Assembly: GCA_021521415.1 (NCBI GenBank)
Contig: JAIQDT010002997.1
Span: 1 to 64,000 of the forward strand
Source of the DNA: Bidens hawaiensis
Taxonomy: Eukaryota > Streptophyta > Magnoliopsida > Asterales > Asteraceae
DNA: 64,000 nucleotides
Reading direction: 5' to 3'
The position numbers and the translations under genes were made by a program. Below, piece by piece: positions 10,780 to 22,799 of this stretch (within the stretch, counting starts at the first letter, position 1; each line of letters starts with the position of its first letter). The notes under the pieces are model-generated. The model worked only from the letters and a program-made list of their open reading frames with translations. It had not been told where the DNA came from and searched no databases.

Positions 10780-11149
10780 TCCTGTGAGCGGATCTTTCAA
10801 TATGATATCAACAACCTCAACGTTATTACGGAATATAATGTGAGGTGGTTCAAGATAAGCAAGTATAAACCGTAAAGAACACGAGATGATGCTTCCAAAC
10901 ACACGTTTGATTAACGTCGGGTGCTTAAGCACTAGGTTACAAAACACACGTTCACACACAAAAATACTATGAACGGCCAACACCAAAACCCTATACAAGA
11001 CATCTATATATAGGGGAAACCTCAACCTAGCCCAACAATAAGCCCATGTCCACCGAGATCTCAAGTTGATCTCAGTTTACATACTCACACCAAAACGCAT
11101 AACATTAAACAAAGACTAAGTACCAACCAACTAGATATAGACCCAACAA
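10780..11149 (-). mobile_element. 3' LTR of the minus-strand Copia element
   Basis: The minus strand starts TGTTGGGTCTATATC at about 11149, right after a polypurine tract (AAGGGGGATAT, 11150-11160), the standard arrangement of a Copia 3' LTR. A TATA box (CTATATATAG) lies about 145 bp in. The end is uncertain; a CA near 10780-10788 sits a few bases before the NUPT edge. No clear target duplication found. Confidence 0.65.
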
Positions 11150-11269
11150 TATCCCCCTTGGTTTGTAGCTTCGTCTCTCAATCGTGTTCCATGATGTTCG
11201 CATCATCTTCATTATATCCACCATACCACAAACCTGTTCTGATTATTGATGACACCATTTCTGTATACT

Positions 11270-13659
11270 CTTTGGCAGCAGCCTCGAACAGTGGATCCGC
11301 AATAATCTAAAACTTACTTAGTGTCTTGATATCACGCTCGTGAAAATTCAATAAACCATTCGGATCAACAAAGCGATATTGACCCTTCTTCTTTCGAATA
11401 ACAACAGTAGCAGTTTCACTGTCGTACGCCCATAACAGCATTTCATCCAGTGATCCTTCCGGTATCAAGATAGATAGAGGAATGTGAGTTGCCTTGTTGG
11501 TAGCATGACACATCACATTCAACATTGTTTTCCTGTCTTTAGATCAAGCACCCCCTTTTCCTTCTTTAGAAATGACTCAGCAGTGGTCATATTTGGGAAA
11601 CCTTGATCGACTTGTCTCCTCAAGAAATTCTAAAAATTTGTGGCTTTCTTATCATGTTTCGGGTTATGAAATGGAGCATTGATGAGGTCGCTCAGATCCA
11701 CATTCGTCCAGGAGCCAAAGTCTTTCGTCTTGCGATAATACTCAGTGGTCCCAGACTTGCGTTTAACCCACCACATACTCTTATCAACATCAAATCCCCA
11801 TGACATGATCCCAAACCTATCACCATATTTCTCAAAAAAACCATGTTGTATATTTAGAATAAACTTATCTGGATGATCAGAGAACTCAACATTCTGATTT
11901 GATTTCTTCATGATGAGGATCTTCTTTTGAAGTCGATCGGACTATTCAGCAGACTTGGGTGGAATGGAGAGAAAGCACTCCAGTTACTCAGAAGCGTCAG
12001 CATGTGCAGAGGTATGTGCACTGGAGCTCCTGCTTTGATCAGCAGTAGTTGTTTTCACAACAGGGTCCTCACTGCTTTTGAATTCGTCCCCAAACTTCTG
12101 AATGAGTTCTGTTGAAGGTCTAAGTACATAGCAGTTAAACCACTCATGTTGGAATGAAGCTCTTTAATCTTTAAATCCTTATCTGTGTTGCTAGCTTCAA
12201 GTTCTTGGATGCGCACATCTTTCACAACCGAATCTTGTTCGAGTTCAAAGACTCGACGTTGCAAAGCCTGCACATCCACAGCTGCAGCTTCAAGTACAAC
12301 TCCCTTTCCTTTATTTTGCAAATAGTTATATTGCATAGCAAGAATATGGGCAATCTTCTCTGAAGCACTAGTGCTTGACTGACCAGTCGGGTTAGATGAA
12401 CCCGATGGCACGTCAAAGACAGGAATATCAGTTTCAAAATCAAATTCTTGAGCAATATCATCAAAAATCCTTTCCTGAGATTAATGCTTAGTTGTGGATG
12501 GACTTGTATCAACGTGAGTCTCATGGGTGTCCAACTCACGTTCTTTTTGTTGGCTTAATGTTGTTGTAGTTGTGGTTTCAGTAAACAACACGCCTGATCT
12601 TGGATCTTTCTTTCTCCTCTTTCGTGGAATAAGATCGGCGTCTGATTCTTCCGGAGTATCTTCATCTTATGTTTCAGTAGCTGCTTGAGGAGGCTTCAAA
12701 GCAGTTGACTGAAGTAATTCCTTATTTTTCTCAAACTTCTTTAGTTGCTCTGCAGAAGGAGTAGTTTCTGTGTTTGGTGTTCTATTTCATCGTCATCTGA
12801 AATGACCTCAAACGTAGCAGTACGCCTCTGAACTGGCGTCACATGCTCCTCAGCAACCTGAGCACTGACAGACGCAATCTTAGTCTTAGCAAATTTACCA
12901 AACTTGACCAGTTCATGAAGGCCTTGATAAACGACCTATAACCCCTTTATGGACTGTTTCATCAATCCAAAGTTGTTGGGTCCCATTGACTTCATATACA
13001 ACGTCTCGACAGACTTAACAAGGTCAGGATAATGTGAAGCGAAGATCATCTGTATAAACCGATGATACATAAGGAACATCTCCTTCTTCTTTCCCTTTAA
13101 GTTACTCATCATCTCATAAAACATAAATTTGGAATAATTGTTTATCCGGTCTATGATCAGAGCAACTACAGCCGACATCTGAATATGGCTAATCTCATCA
13201 GACCCTCCTTTACGTCCCGACACGCAAGTAAAGAATGTGTGTATCAAAAATCTCCAGTAAGGATGAAAGAGCTTATTTATAGCAGGAGGATAGGATCCTT
13301 CGTAACCCATCCATAGTAGAACTTCCGTAACAGCATCAGTCGGATATTCTGATGGGTAGTCAGGTTGATCTCCAAATAAAAGAACTTCGCGGATAATGGC
13401 CTCACGAGCGACTTCTTTTGAACTTTGGAGTCAATAGTAACAGCTCCACCTATTCCTCGTTGGTTGATAGAAGCATTATCCCAGGAATCTGTGATCATCA
13501 TCTTACATATGACAGGAGTTTCTCATAAAATATGACAAATCCTGCAAGTATTGAGACCGACGATCACATACTTAAACTCCTTGTGTGCCAGAGGTGGATC
13601 AAACAAATGTTCAGCTATGTTATGAGTATCAACGAATTTTAGTGATGCTTGATCAGCCA
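11270..13659 (-). pseudogene. Sirevirus-type downstream (env-like) ORF, decayed
   Basis: On the minus strand a reading frame starts MADQASLKFVDTHN at 13659 and is continued in pieces. Key stretches are MMITDSWDNASINQRG (13501), MGYEGSYPPAINKLFHPYW with RFLIHTF (13310), a serine-rich linker and an alpha-helical heptad-rich segment (12411-12100; QALQRRVFELEQ, IQELEAS), then FEKYGDRFG and MSWGFDVDKSMWWVKRK (11911), and HATNKATHIPLSILIPEGS with LDEMLLWAYD (11525). Stops and frameshifts separate the pieces. This matches, from memory, a protein repeatedly found downstream of Copia pol in Asteraceae. The function is unknown; 'env-like' is positional. The coiled coil suggests a structural role (inference). 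Confidence 0.65.
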
Positions 13660-13689
13660 TTACGTCAACAAATGAGTTAAGTTAGCAAT

Positions 13690-14482
13690 CATCTATTTAA
13701 CTTGGTCAACAAACATAAATTTTAAGACATATATTGAATTTTCAAGACATCAGGACCAAGTATGATAGAAACAAATTATAAAGACCACAAATGAAAATTA
13801 ATAATGATTTATATAATCGTTTTCGGTCCAGATTTGAGTTCTCTGTCCACACTGATAGATTTCGGTCCAATAATGTGTTCTTTATCCAATCCCACCGAGA
13901 ACAAGGAGTTCTCGGTCAACGTGGTCAACCGAGAACTCTTGGTTTAGCCAAGAGTTTTCGATCAAACTAACTGGAAGAAAACCCTTTGAGTTTTTCTTCG
14001 AGACCGGTGTCATCTTATCCAAAATATTGAAATCACTATGGACAAAGAGAACCAGCAACTAACTTTAAAACCCAACAATTTCTTCAACCAAATCAAATGT
14101 CCAACTTAATACGGGTTCATTATTTGAATCGTTAAACAAAAACATAATCAAGTATCGATATCACTTCTGAATCAACCCCTCAGGAATCAAACAAGTCATC
14201 CGTCAAGTTCCTTACCTGTTCTTGAACAAAGAACAATCAACACACAGACACAAGATCAAATTCAACTTGATTATTAAGAAGGCTTAGAGTTTTCGGCCAA
14301 GAGTGATTGAGAGCGAAGATATTTTTGAAAATAATCTCAATAATGCAGATCAGAGAGGTTTTTATATCCCAAAACCCCCGGGTCGAGAACCCTGATGAAC
14401 ACACATCCAGTAGGATAAGCCCAAAAAAAGTATTCAGCCCAAAACATAATCTACAGACCTAGCTAAGACCCAACACACGTTT
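13690..14482 (-). promoter_or_regulatory. Palindrome-rich TATA block between pol and the downstream ORF
   Basis: On the minus strand a TGTTGGGTCTTAGC start at 14482 is followed by a TATA box (TATAAAAA, 14359-14366) and then by nested inverted repeats at 13890-13985. Examples are ACCGAGAAC with GTTCTCGGT, GAGTTCTCGGT with ACCGAGAACTC, and CTCTTGG with CCAAGAG. The downstream ORF starts about 700 bases after the TATA box. It may be a diverged LTR (sharing TGTTGGGTCT and GGGCTTAT with the 3' LTR at 11149) or an internal promoter; the sequence alone does not decide. Confidence 0.5.
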
Positions 14483-15096
14483 AACCATAAAAAAATTCTT
14501 ATAGCACTCGTTTCGATGAGCGTAATTTTTTGGAGATGAAAATAAAATAAAATTAAACAAATAACTAAAATAAAAAGAAAACTAAAGGAAACACGGTTAA
14601 AAAAATAACATGAAACACCGGTCTTCTTGTAATCTCAATTTTGATAAAAAAATCCCCACCTTTATGAAAAGATCCGAACATGGAATCATATTGAATAAGG
14701 TGCTTTCACAAGGATTCATCTTTGGGTTTATTATGACATAAAGAGACAAGTTGTTAGCAGGTATAACGAACTTAGAATGATTTTCATTGCATCAGTTATA
14801 TGAATTAGGTTCAGTTAGGCACAAATCTCAGATAGACATCACTTATGGACTTGTGATGATTCCTATCTCTTCTAAAAGCGTATTTGGCTTTCCCATATCA
14901 CCCCAATTCGACTCCAACCCCCTAGTGCTTGATCAAAAATTTTATAGAAAGCAAGATAACTTTTAAGCTTTAAGGTTGAACGTTGGACTTAAATGCCTTT
15001 CATTCAGAGTGTTTAGGACTTATTTGAATGCCCAACCCTTGTAGTTCTAGTTTAACCCTTTAAGCTTTTGAAAAACCAATGATTTAACAGCTCAAT

Positions 15097-15130
<34 letters not shown>

Positions 15131-15961
15131 AAATTTTTATTTTATTTTATTTTTTATCATAAACAAAACTGCACAATTTTTTTAGTGATCAAGACACTAA
15201 CGGGCTCATGTATGACTGGGTAGTTATTTTTCTGCCTATTATTCGCAGAGATATATATGGAGACATGCACATTTCTTCAAAATGACTCTCCACGTGAGTT
15301 TAGCATATTTAGTTTATATCACTTCATCGTTTACGCATCATGGAAAGCTATCATACACATCAATGACTGTTCTAGAGCCTTTTAAGCTTAATAATTTCAC
15401 CCGTTAGGCACACAAAACCAAGTTTCCTATCATTTTCCAAAGGTTGGATGAATTCTCATTTGAAAATATTTTGTAGCTTCTAAAAAGTTGTTAACTGATT
15501 AGTCATATCACTTCCCAGAGAGTTACAAAAGACAGTTTTAAACTCAGTCACCCTGATCACTCTTAGTTTTTAGGTGAATGGCTATCCCGTATATCCACAA
15601 GTGGTTAACATGACCAAAAACATATGAAAATACATGTCCCTCAAACTTAGAATAACCGACATAGTTTTAAGCGAAAGAATAAAAAAACGTATCACAATCG
15701 CCCCGGATGCTTTCGGTATTTAGATGAATCGCTATCATGTGAGTCTACGAGTAGATGACAGGACCAAACATATACAAGTATATTTACATCAAACTTGAGC
15801 AGCCGGCATAATTCTAAGCGAAAGTGAATAAACATTGTATAAATTATTTTAACTTTTTTTAATAAAAGCGCACACACACTCTTTTTTTACTCTTTTTGAT
15901 TTTTCACCCCTTAAATTTGTGCAAATTAAGAAAATATGTACAAATTTGATCTCAAAAAGAC
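14483..15961 (-). other. Copia 3' noncoding region after pol
   Basis: No coding region. A (TA)n run lies at 15101-15128. A diverged tandem motif lies at 15548-15660 and 15695-15825; it reads on the minus strand as TATACTTGTATATGTTTGG, TCCTGTCAT, TACTCG and similar. The same duplicated motif occurs after pol in the plus-strand Copia (47784-47993). A further shared stretch, TTGGGGTGATATGG, is at 14894-14912 here and 48725-48738 there. Confidence 0.6.
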
Positions 15962-18900
15962 TCAATCCTTGAAACGAAGCATTTTAAGAAAACCTACAAG
16001 TACATTAAATTTGGCTGCCCTGACCGGTTTTGTAAATAAGTCCGCCCCATTATTATCAGTGTGAACTTGTTCAAGATGAATCAATTTACAGTCGTAACTG
16101 TCACAAATAAAATGAATTTTGATATCGATGTGCTTCGTTTTTTAGTGTTGAACCAGATTTTTAACAATTGCAATGGCAGCATCATTATCACAAAAGGTAG
16201 GAGTGTCAAGAAATTCCAAACCGTAATCCAGCAATTGATGTTGCATCCAGATAACCTGTGAACAGCAAGCTAACGCAGCAACATATTCAGCCTCGGTAGT
16301 GGATGTGGACACCGTTTGTTGTTTCTTGAATTGCCAATAAATGAGACGATAGCCCAAGAATTGACAACCGGCAGATGCGGATTTCCTGTCAATGTCATCT
16401 GCACAATAATTGCTATCAGCAAAGGCATAAAGAACAAAGTCTAAGTTTTTGGGATACCAAAGACCTAGCAACAGTTGTCCCTTCAGATATCTAAAGATAC
16501 GTTTAACAGCAATTAAATGAGAGAGTTTAGGGTTAGCCTGGAAACGGGCTCATTGGCAGACAGCGAACATGATGTCAGGGCGACTGGCGATGAGATACAT
16601 CATGGATCCGATCATCGATCGATAGTATGTTTGATCTATGGGATTCCCTTCAGGAATAGAGAATAGAAGAGGCCTTTCCGCCATAGGAGTGGTAGCACTC
16701 TTGGAATCTTGAAATTCAAATTTGGCAAGCATATCTTCAACATACTTTCCTTGACGCAGCAAAATTCTCGTCGAACTCTGACGAACCTGCAACCCTAGAA
16801 ACGTTGTCATTTCTTCCCGAGCTCATTTCAAACCTCTTCTTCATCACTTCTTCAAACTCAGAGCACAACCCAACACTTGTAGCCCCAATAATAATGTCAT
16901 CCACATAAATTTGAACTGGAATCAAATCTTTCCCAACGGTTTTAAGGAACAGAGTTTGATCAATGGTCCCTCTTTTATAACCATGACCCAGAAGATGAGC
17001 CGTCAATGTAGTATCCCACGCCCGAGGAGCTTGATGAAGACCGTACATCGCTTTATCTAACTTGTAGACATGAGTGGGATTCTTTTAGTCTACAAACCCT
17101 GGTGGCTGGTCCATGTAAATCTCTTCCCTAACTTCCCCATATAGGAACGCAGTTTTAACATCCATCTGATAGACTGTAAAACCCATGAACAACGCATAAG
17201 CTAGAAAAATCCGAATGGCTTCGAGTCTAGCTACGGGAGCATAAACTTCAGTGTAGTCTAACCCTTCAACCTGACGAAAACCGCGAACAACTAGTCGTGC
17301 CTTGTTTCTAACAATAACCCCAGTGTCTTCTTGCTTGTTTCAAAAAACCCATCTCGTATCCAATGCTTTCTTTCCCACTGGCAGCTCAACCAATCTCCAT
17401 ACCTTTAGCTTATTAAACTGATTTAATTCTTCATGCATAGCATCCACCCAGCTCGGTTCCTAAAGAGCCATTTCTACCAACTTTGGCTCAATCTAAGAGA
17501 GAAAACAAGAAAACAAACAGTTGTTTATGTGTCCGGTCTGACTGCTGGTGGACATGCCTGTTTCGAGAGGACCTATGACATTCTCAATTGGATGATTGCG
17601 CTGGATTCTTGATGGAATTGATTGTTCGGGAACAACACCAGTAGAAGGTAAGTTTGATAGATTTTCATCAACCTCAGTTCCATCCAGAGGCTGCTGTACT
17701 ATGTGAGTACGAGGTGCTGGCAACATATTCATTTGGAATGACATCGGAAACATAGTTCTTCCGAAAATTTGGCGAATAGGATTCTCCCCCTCAACTATTG
17801 GAGTACTTTCTGATGAAGTTGATGAGGGCATAGTGTCAGTAACTTATTCTTCTTGATTGACAGACAAAAGCGAAGAGACGTCGGGTGATTCTGAGAGATC
17901 ATCATCCAAAACTAGAGATATATGAGACACAGCATATAAGTCTTCTTTCTCACTATCTACGGTAGCGACACCTAGGATTTCCGTGTCGATGACATGAAGC
18001 ACATTGAAAGGTTTGAAGAGTTCATTGTAATCGAACAGCCAGTCAGGACCAACACGGGCATCGGTCTCGTTTTCTTCCAACCAACGTACATCATATGATT
18101 CAAGTATCTGCTTGGTTGACTTGTTGTAGACTCTGTAGGCGGTACGACCAGCATAACCAACAAAGTAACAATCATCCGCTTTGGCCCCAAAGTTTGAAGT
18201 TGATTCGAGATTTCGTAGAGTACATGGGCAACCAAACGCTCTGAAATGTGCAATTGTGGGTTTGTGACCATAGACAATCTCATATGGAGTTTTCATTTGA
18301 TACTTGTAGATTAGCACCCAGTTTTGAACATAACACGCCATATTAACAGCTTATGCCGAGAAGAAGAACGACAGTTTTGAATCACACAACATGGTCCTTG
18401 CTGCCTCAATAAGAGTCCTGTTTCTCCTTTCAGTAACACCATTCTGTTGCGGTGTCCGAGCATAACTGTATTATCGAAGCACCCCCTTCTAAGAACAAAA
18501 GTAATTCAATGAAGCATTCTTGAATTTCGTGTCATTGTCACAACGAATGCCCTTCAGCTTTAAATTGAGCTAATTCTCCATAAGCACCACGGACCTCTTA
18601 ATCAATCCTGCAGTTTCACTCTTATTTGACAAGAAAAACACCCAAGTAAAACGTGAGTAGTCATCAGTAATAACAAGACAATAAGAACTGCGAGAAAGAG
18701 TCAAAACATGAACTGGACCGAAAAGATCCATATGTAATAATTGAAACACTGATGAAATGGTATTAATCAGTTTTGGTTTATGAGATTTTTGATTGTGTTT
18801 ACCTAAGGCACAAGCCACACACTTCTCAATAATAACAAAATCTTTGACGGGTAAACCACGCACCAAATAATTTTTAGCAAGAAGGTTTAAGTTTTTCACA

Positions 18901-19350
18901 TTAGCATGACCAAGACGACGATGACAAAGAATGGCATTATGTTCTGACACTTTGGAAAACAAGCAGGTTATTTCATCAGGAACATTTTTGTTCATGTCGA
19001 TCACGTAAGTGTTATATTTTCTTTGTGATCGAACAAGAATCCAATCTTCTGGTATGATGATACCAGGTTTTAAAATCAAACACTCTTTATTAGTGAAATG
19101 AGCTGAAAAACCTTTATCACAGATCTGTGACACGCTCAATAGACTGTGCTTAAATTCTGGAACAAAATTAACATTCTAGAATTTTAGAACACCGTTACTT
19201 ATATTATCCTTTTGAGTAATCTTCCCCTTTTCTCCTTCCTCAAAGGAAACATACCCACCGTTAAAGATTTGAATGTCGTGTAGCTGGGAAATGTTTCCTG
19301 TTATGTGCCTGGAACAGCCACTATCAACATATCAGGGTCTGATAATATTC
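15962..19350 (-). pseudogene. Ty1/Copia pol (protease, integrase, RT, RNase H), decayed
   Basis: Read on the minus strand. The protease keeps VDSGCSRHITG (about 19325). The GAG-pre-integrase zinc region is HRRLGHANVKNL..CVAC (about 18925-18800). Integrase has DLFGPVHV, ITDDYSRFTWVFF and TERRNR, though a stop interrupts the region near 18570. RT keeps [24 protein letters not shown] and the catalytic IYVDDIIIG (about 16900). RNase H has ADSNYCADD and TEAEYVAALACCSQ. The end is FTKPVRAAKFNVLVGF and a stop at 15962. Frameshifts lie near 16810, 17480 and 18350, with several stops, so it is not functional. The order PR-INT-RT-RH is diagnostic of Copia. Confidence 0.9.
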
Positions 19351-19381
19351 CTCCATAGTTACTCCTGCATGATGTGCGAGA

Positions 19382-20802
19382 TTAGTTAGACTTTGGTACC
19401 CAGTCCATAGTTGTACTAGGTGATCCTGATTCATCTAAAGTTATCACAGGTTGCCAAGACATATCCTTTCGATCATCTAATATTGAATTTGACGTCTCTT
19501 TTACCGGAGATTTAGGCAACCATTCATGTCTACCATTGTACGATTTGGCATTATTTATACGAATGGATGACTTGGTTTCTGGTATGTAAGTGGGAGACAT
19601 AAATGATTTTATCTTTTTCACTTGTTTTGGTTTAGAAGCCGTGTTCGTTTTTGAAACCGAAGCACTGTTTCTACCATCTCTACGAAACATTTTAGGCTTG
19701 GTCTGACGAGGACTAAACCTACCAGATTTGTTTATGTTCCAATCATCGTCAGAGGGATTAGCCTGGTTATACCTGAAATTTCACTTATAGGTATTACGAG
19801 GCATATCCCTCTGATAGAATCCATAGTAAGGGACATATAGAAGATGTGGGCAATTTCTAGCAATATGACTAGGAGTGCCACAGTTAAAACAAGTTTGACG
19901 TTTTATATAGAATTTATTTTGGTCAACTCCTTCTCTGGGACCATTTGTGTGGACCAATTTTCTTTACCTGATGTTTACTGCTTAACACATGATTTGACTT
20001 GCCACCCTGTTTGTCATTAGAGCATCCCTTTTTAACAAACTTAGGCAATGAGTATTTATTAGGATTTTTTGATTTTTTAAACCTGTTAAAAACCACATTA
20101 TCATAATTCAAAGTTTTAATGGAATCAACCGCACAAGTATCTTTGCTCTTAAAAACAAAGCCCACACAAACGGTTGGAATAACAGAATTCAAAACAGGTA
20201 ATTTAAAAGGAACATCAGAAATATTGTCTTTATTAATTGAAACACATGAATCATCATCTTCATCAGTCCAATCCTCAATGATTACTTTATCTGCACATGA
20301 GGCAAACACATTAGAATCGTTCACTTCTGAAATGGACGCAGTGGCCTTTCTAGAGTCAACCTTTTCACTTTTAGCAGGTTTACCATACTTCATGTCCATT
20401 ACATGTTCTTCCTGCTCTTTGGTGAAAGGAAAACCAGAATAGTTGTCATTGTATGGTAAGAGTACTTGACTATATCCTATACCCTCACCTTCATTTTCTT
20501 TTCACCGTAATTGATTTTCAATCATGGAATTGACTACTTTACAGGAACCATCAAATTTTCTAAAATCTAGTTCAGCCCTTTTAAATTTTTTAGTTAGATT
20601 TGAAACTTCTAACTTACAGGCTTCCATTTCCGCAGTTAATTCAACAATTTTCTGTTTGACATCTAGGTGGTGACAACATTTTAAACTAAAATCATATTTG
20701 AGTTTGGAAAAATCCTTTTTCTGTGCCTCAATTTTATCTAGAAAAGCTCTTTCATTTTTCTTAAGTTTACGGTTTTCGGATTTCACAATTTCCATTTCTC
20801 TA
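19382..20802 (-). pseudogene. Copia gag, 5'-truncated and frameshifted
   Basis: The minus-strand gag keeps a CCHC zinc knuckle CFNCGTPSHIARNC at about 19900-19856. Upstream is a charged helical segment (MEIVKSENRKLKKNERAFLD, 20790 onward). This resembles the coiled-coil gag of the plus-strand Copia at 36300-36780. The capsid-like N-terminal part is missing: at about 20802 the coding sequence joins unrelated DNA. The last gag frame ends MDWVPKSN and a stop (19382-19384), before protease in another frame. Confidence 0.8.
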
Positions 20803-22160
20803 AAAACGAGCAACAAAAGATGATGAACGACGAGATGAGGGTTGCGGCTTGAGTATGAAATCAAACGAGGTCCATAACAGTTTATTGGTTGCAATTATCT
20901 TAGGGGTTTGCTTCGTGATAGTGAAATGATGGTGTGGAGAATTTTAATTGTGTTTTGGACTCGTATTTATAGGCTAACAAGATCAAGATCAGCCATGCTC
21001 AAAGTTAACGAAAATGGTTCGTAATTGATTCGTTCTAGCTGCCAATTACGCGTTATACCATAACAAGATGGAGTGTGTATGTTAAGGATCAAACTCATTA
21101 ATCAAATTCCTGATCTTACGGGTTAATTAGAAACAAGATATGGAAAGGGGGCTGTCGGCGACGGGGAAAAGGGAAGAGGAGGGAAAACACATTTTTTTGG
21201 TTATTTGCAACATGGTCCCTCATGATTGGTTTGGTGATCAATTGTGGTAAACAACACAGTGTAGGGGTTAAAAGTGAAAATAATAGATACTTTAAACAAT
21301 TATAAATTAGATTACTACGAGTCACGAGTAAATAAAACAATAAAGATGAAACCGAATAACATAATTAATACTTGGACTTTTAAAATTAAATGAAAATCCG
21401 ATTACAAACGGGTAATAAAACGGACACAAACACGACACCAAACTTGACGAATGTCACATAGAGCTTGATGAATAGAGGTGATTCGGGTTCCTTATCGGAA
21501 TTCATGGTATTGGAAACAACCTCTTTTAGGTTAATTAATTCTTCCTTTTCAACTTCTTATATGATTCCAGTTAGGGTTAATAATTAGGATGGTAATATAG
21601 AAGTTTGATGGAGAAGAACGTCAAAATTATTGCACCAATGGTGGTTACATTCTTGGTGCTAGTGGCGGCAACCTGGTGGAGTGGTGGTGTGGAGAGAGAG
21701 AGAGTAATAAAATGAAGACACTATGCCATGTAATCAAGTTTTTAACAACAAGACATGCCACATAAGCATCAGAACGTAGTTAACCATTCGTTAGTCGCGA
21801 ACCGTTGAAAACAAAACACATTTAGTTGGGACCGTCACCAACCAAGTGTCAAGTTCGGACTGTTATTTACCAATAGGGCTTAGTTATGATTATATAAAAC
21901 CAATTTCCCATTATATAAAATATATGTCAAAGCTCATATATTACACGGATTAAATAAATTCAGCATTTTGTAAACTGGTCGTTCTTGTTAAAAATTTGTA
22001 TGTTGAATATTAGTGAAATAAGAAAATATGAAGATTTAAAAATTATAAATAACACATAATAAAAATTTAATAATAATAAAAAAAGAATAAATTTTAGATA
22101 TTTAATTACATAATTTGATTATTTTAAAACATTTTTATTTAATGTGAGAGTTATTGGAGA
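20803..22160. other. Sequence upstream of truncated gag, with a TATA-like box; otherwise no gene seen
   Basis: The gag frame extends up to an ATG at 20894 through about 30 unrelated codons. On the same strand a TATA box (CCTATAAATACGAG, about 20962-20975) lies about 75 bases upstream. The rest has GA-rich and AT-rich stretches and no recognisable domain. The 74-codon frame at 21116-21340 (minus) has no features I can recognise. Confidence 0.4.
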
Positions 22161-22799
22161 CTCAAGGATTTGAGCTAGGCCTTGCTAGGTTTAACAGTTC
22201 AGATCCCGAGCCTATCCGGGTTTTTGTCATACCATGTGTTACGCCAGAGAATTTAACTCTTGTGACGCCACAGCGACTGTCTAGTGGCAACCGAAGGTAA
22301 GGTTTCCCGGTGGAACGCCAAACCAAACTCTGAACTAGTGTGGGCTCAGTTAAGACAACATAGTTTGGCCAGAATGCGGCAACGAGGCTCTCCAAATTGG
22401 AGAGTGAGGTTTCCTAAGCACAAAAAATAAATTTACCATTCTAGAAAATATTAATAGTAGAAAAATTTCGGTTTTACCAAAAATTAAAATTTTAGGACCC
22501 ACTTACTTATTACTTTAATAAGATAGGCTCACTCAACCATCTGAACCCGATATGCTCTAAAACGAAGATAACAAACTATGTTTTATTAATGCATTGTGTG
22601 ATGGCCGATATCACAACGCTACGGTGAGTGTGTTTATAAAACTTTGCCTATATGGTTGTGATAAACAAAAAAAATAGTAGAAATTATATACTTGTTAGAT
22701 CTCAATATAACAAATGTGTATATGATAATGGTTTTAAATTAAATAGAAAGGATGATATAATAATTCATGTTTAAAAGAATTAAACAAATAGTCAAATAC
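22161..22799. other. Unclassified repeat-like DNA
   Basis: A moderately GC-rich 260-bp patch (22160-22420), open on the minus strand for 77 codons, is set in AT-rich DNA. Its wording ('cccgagcctatccgggttt', 'gcggcaacgaggc') suggests a decayed repeat, but I cannot assign a family. Confidence 0.35.

Noticed and set aside
12222..12539. Second protein frame overlapping the env-like ORF region
   Set aside because: It is the same DNA in another frame; the +1 frame with the heptad-rich helix fits the family better.
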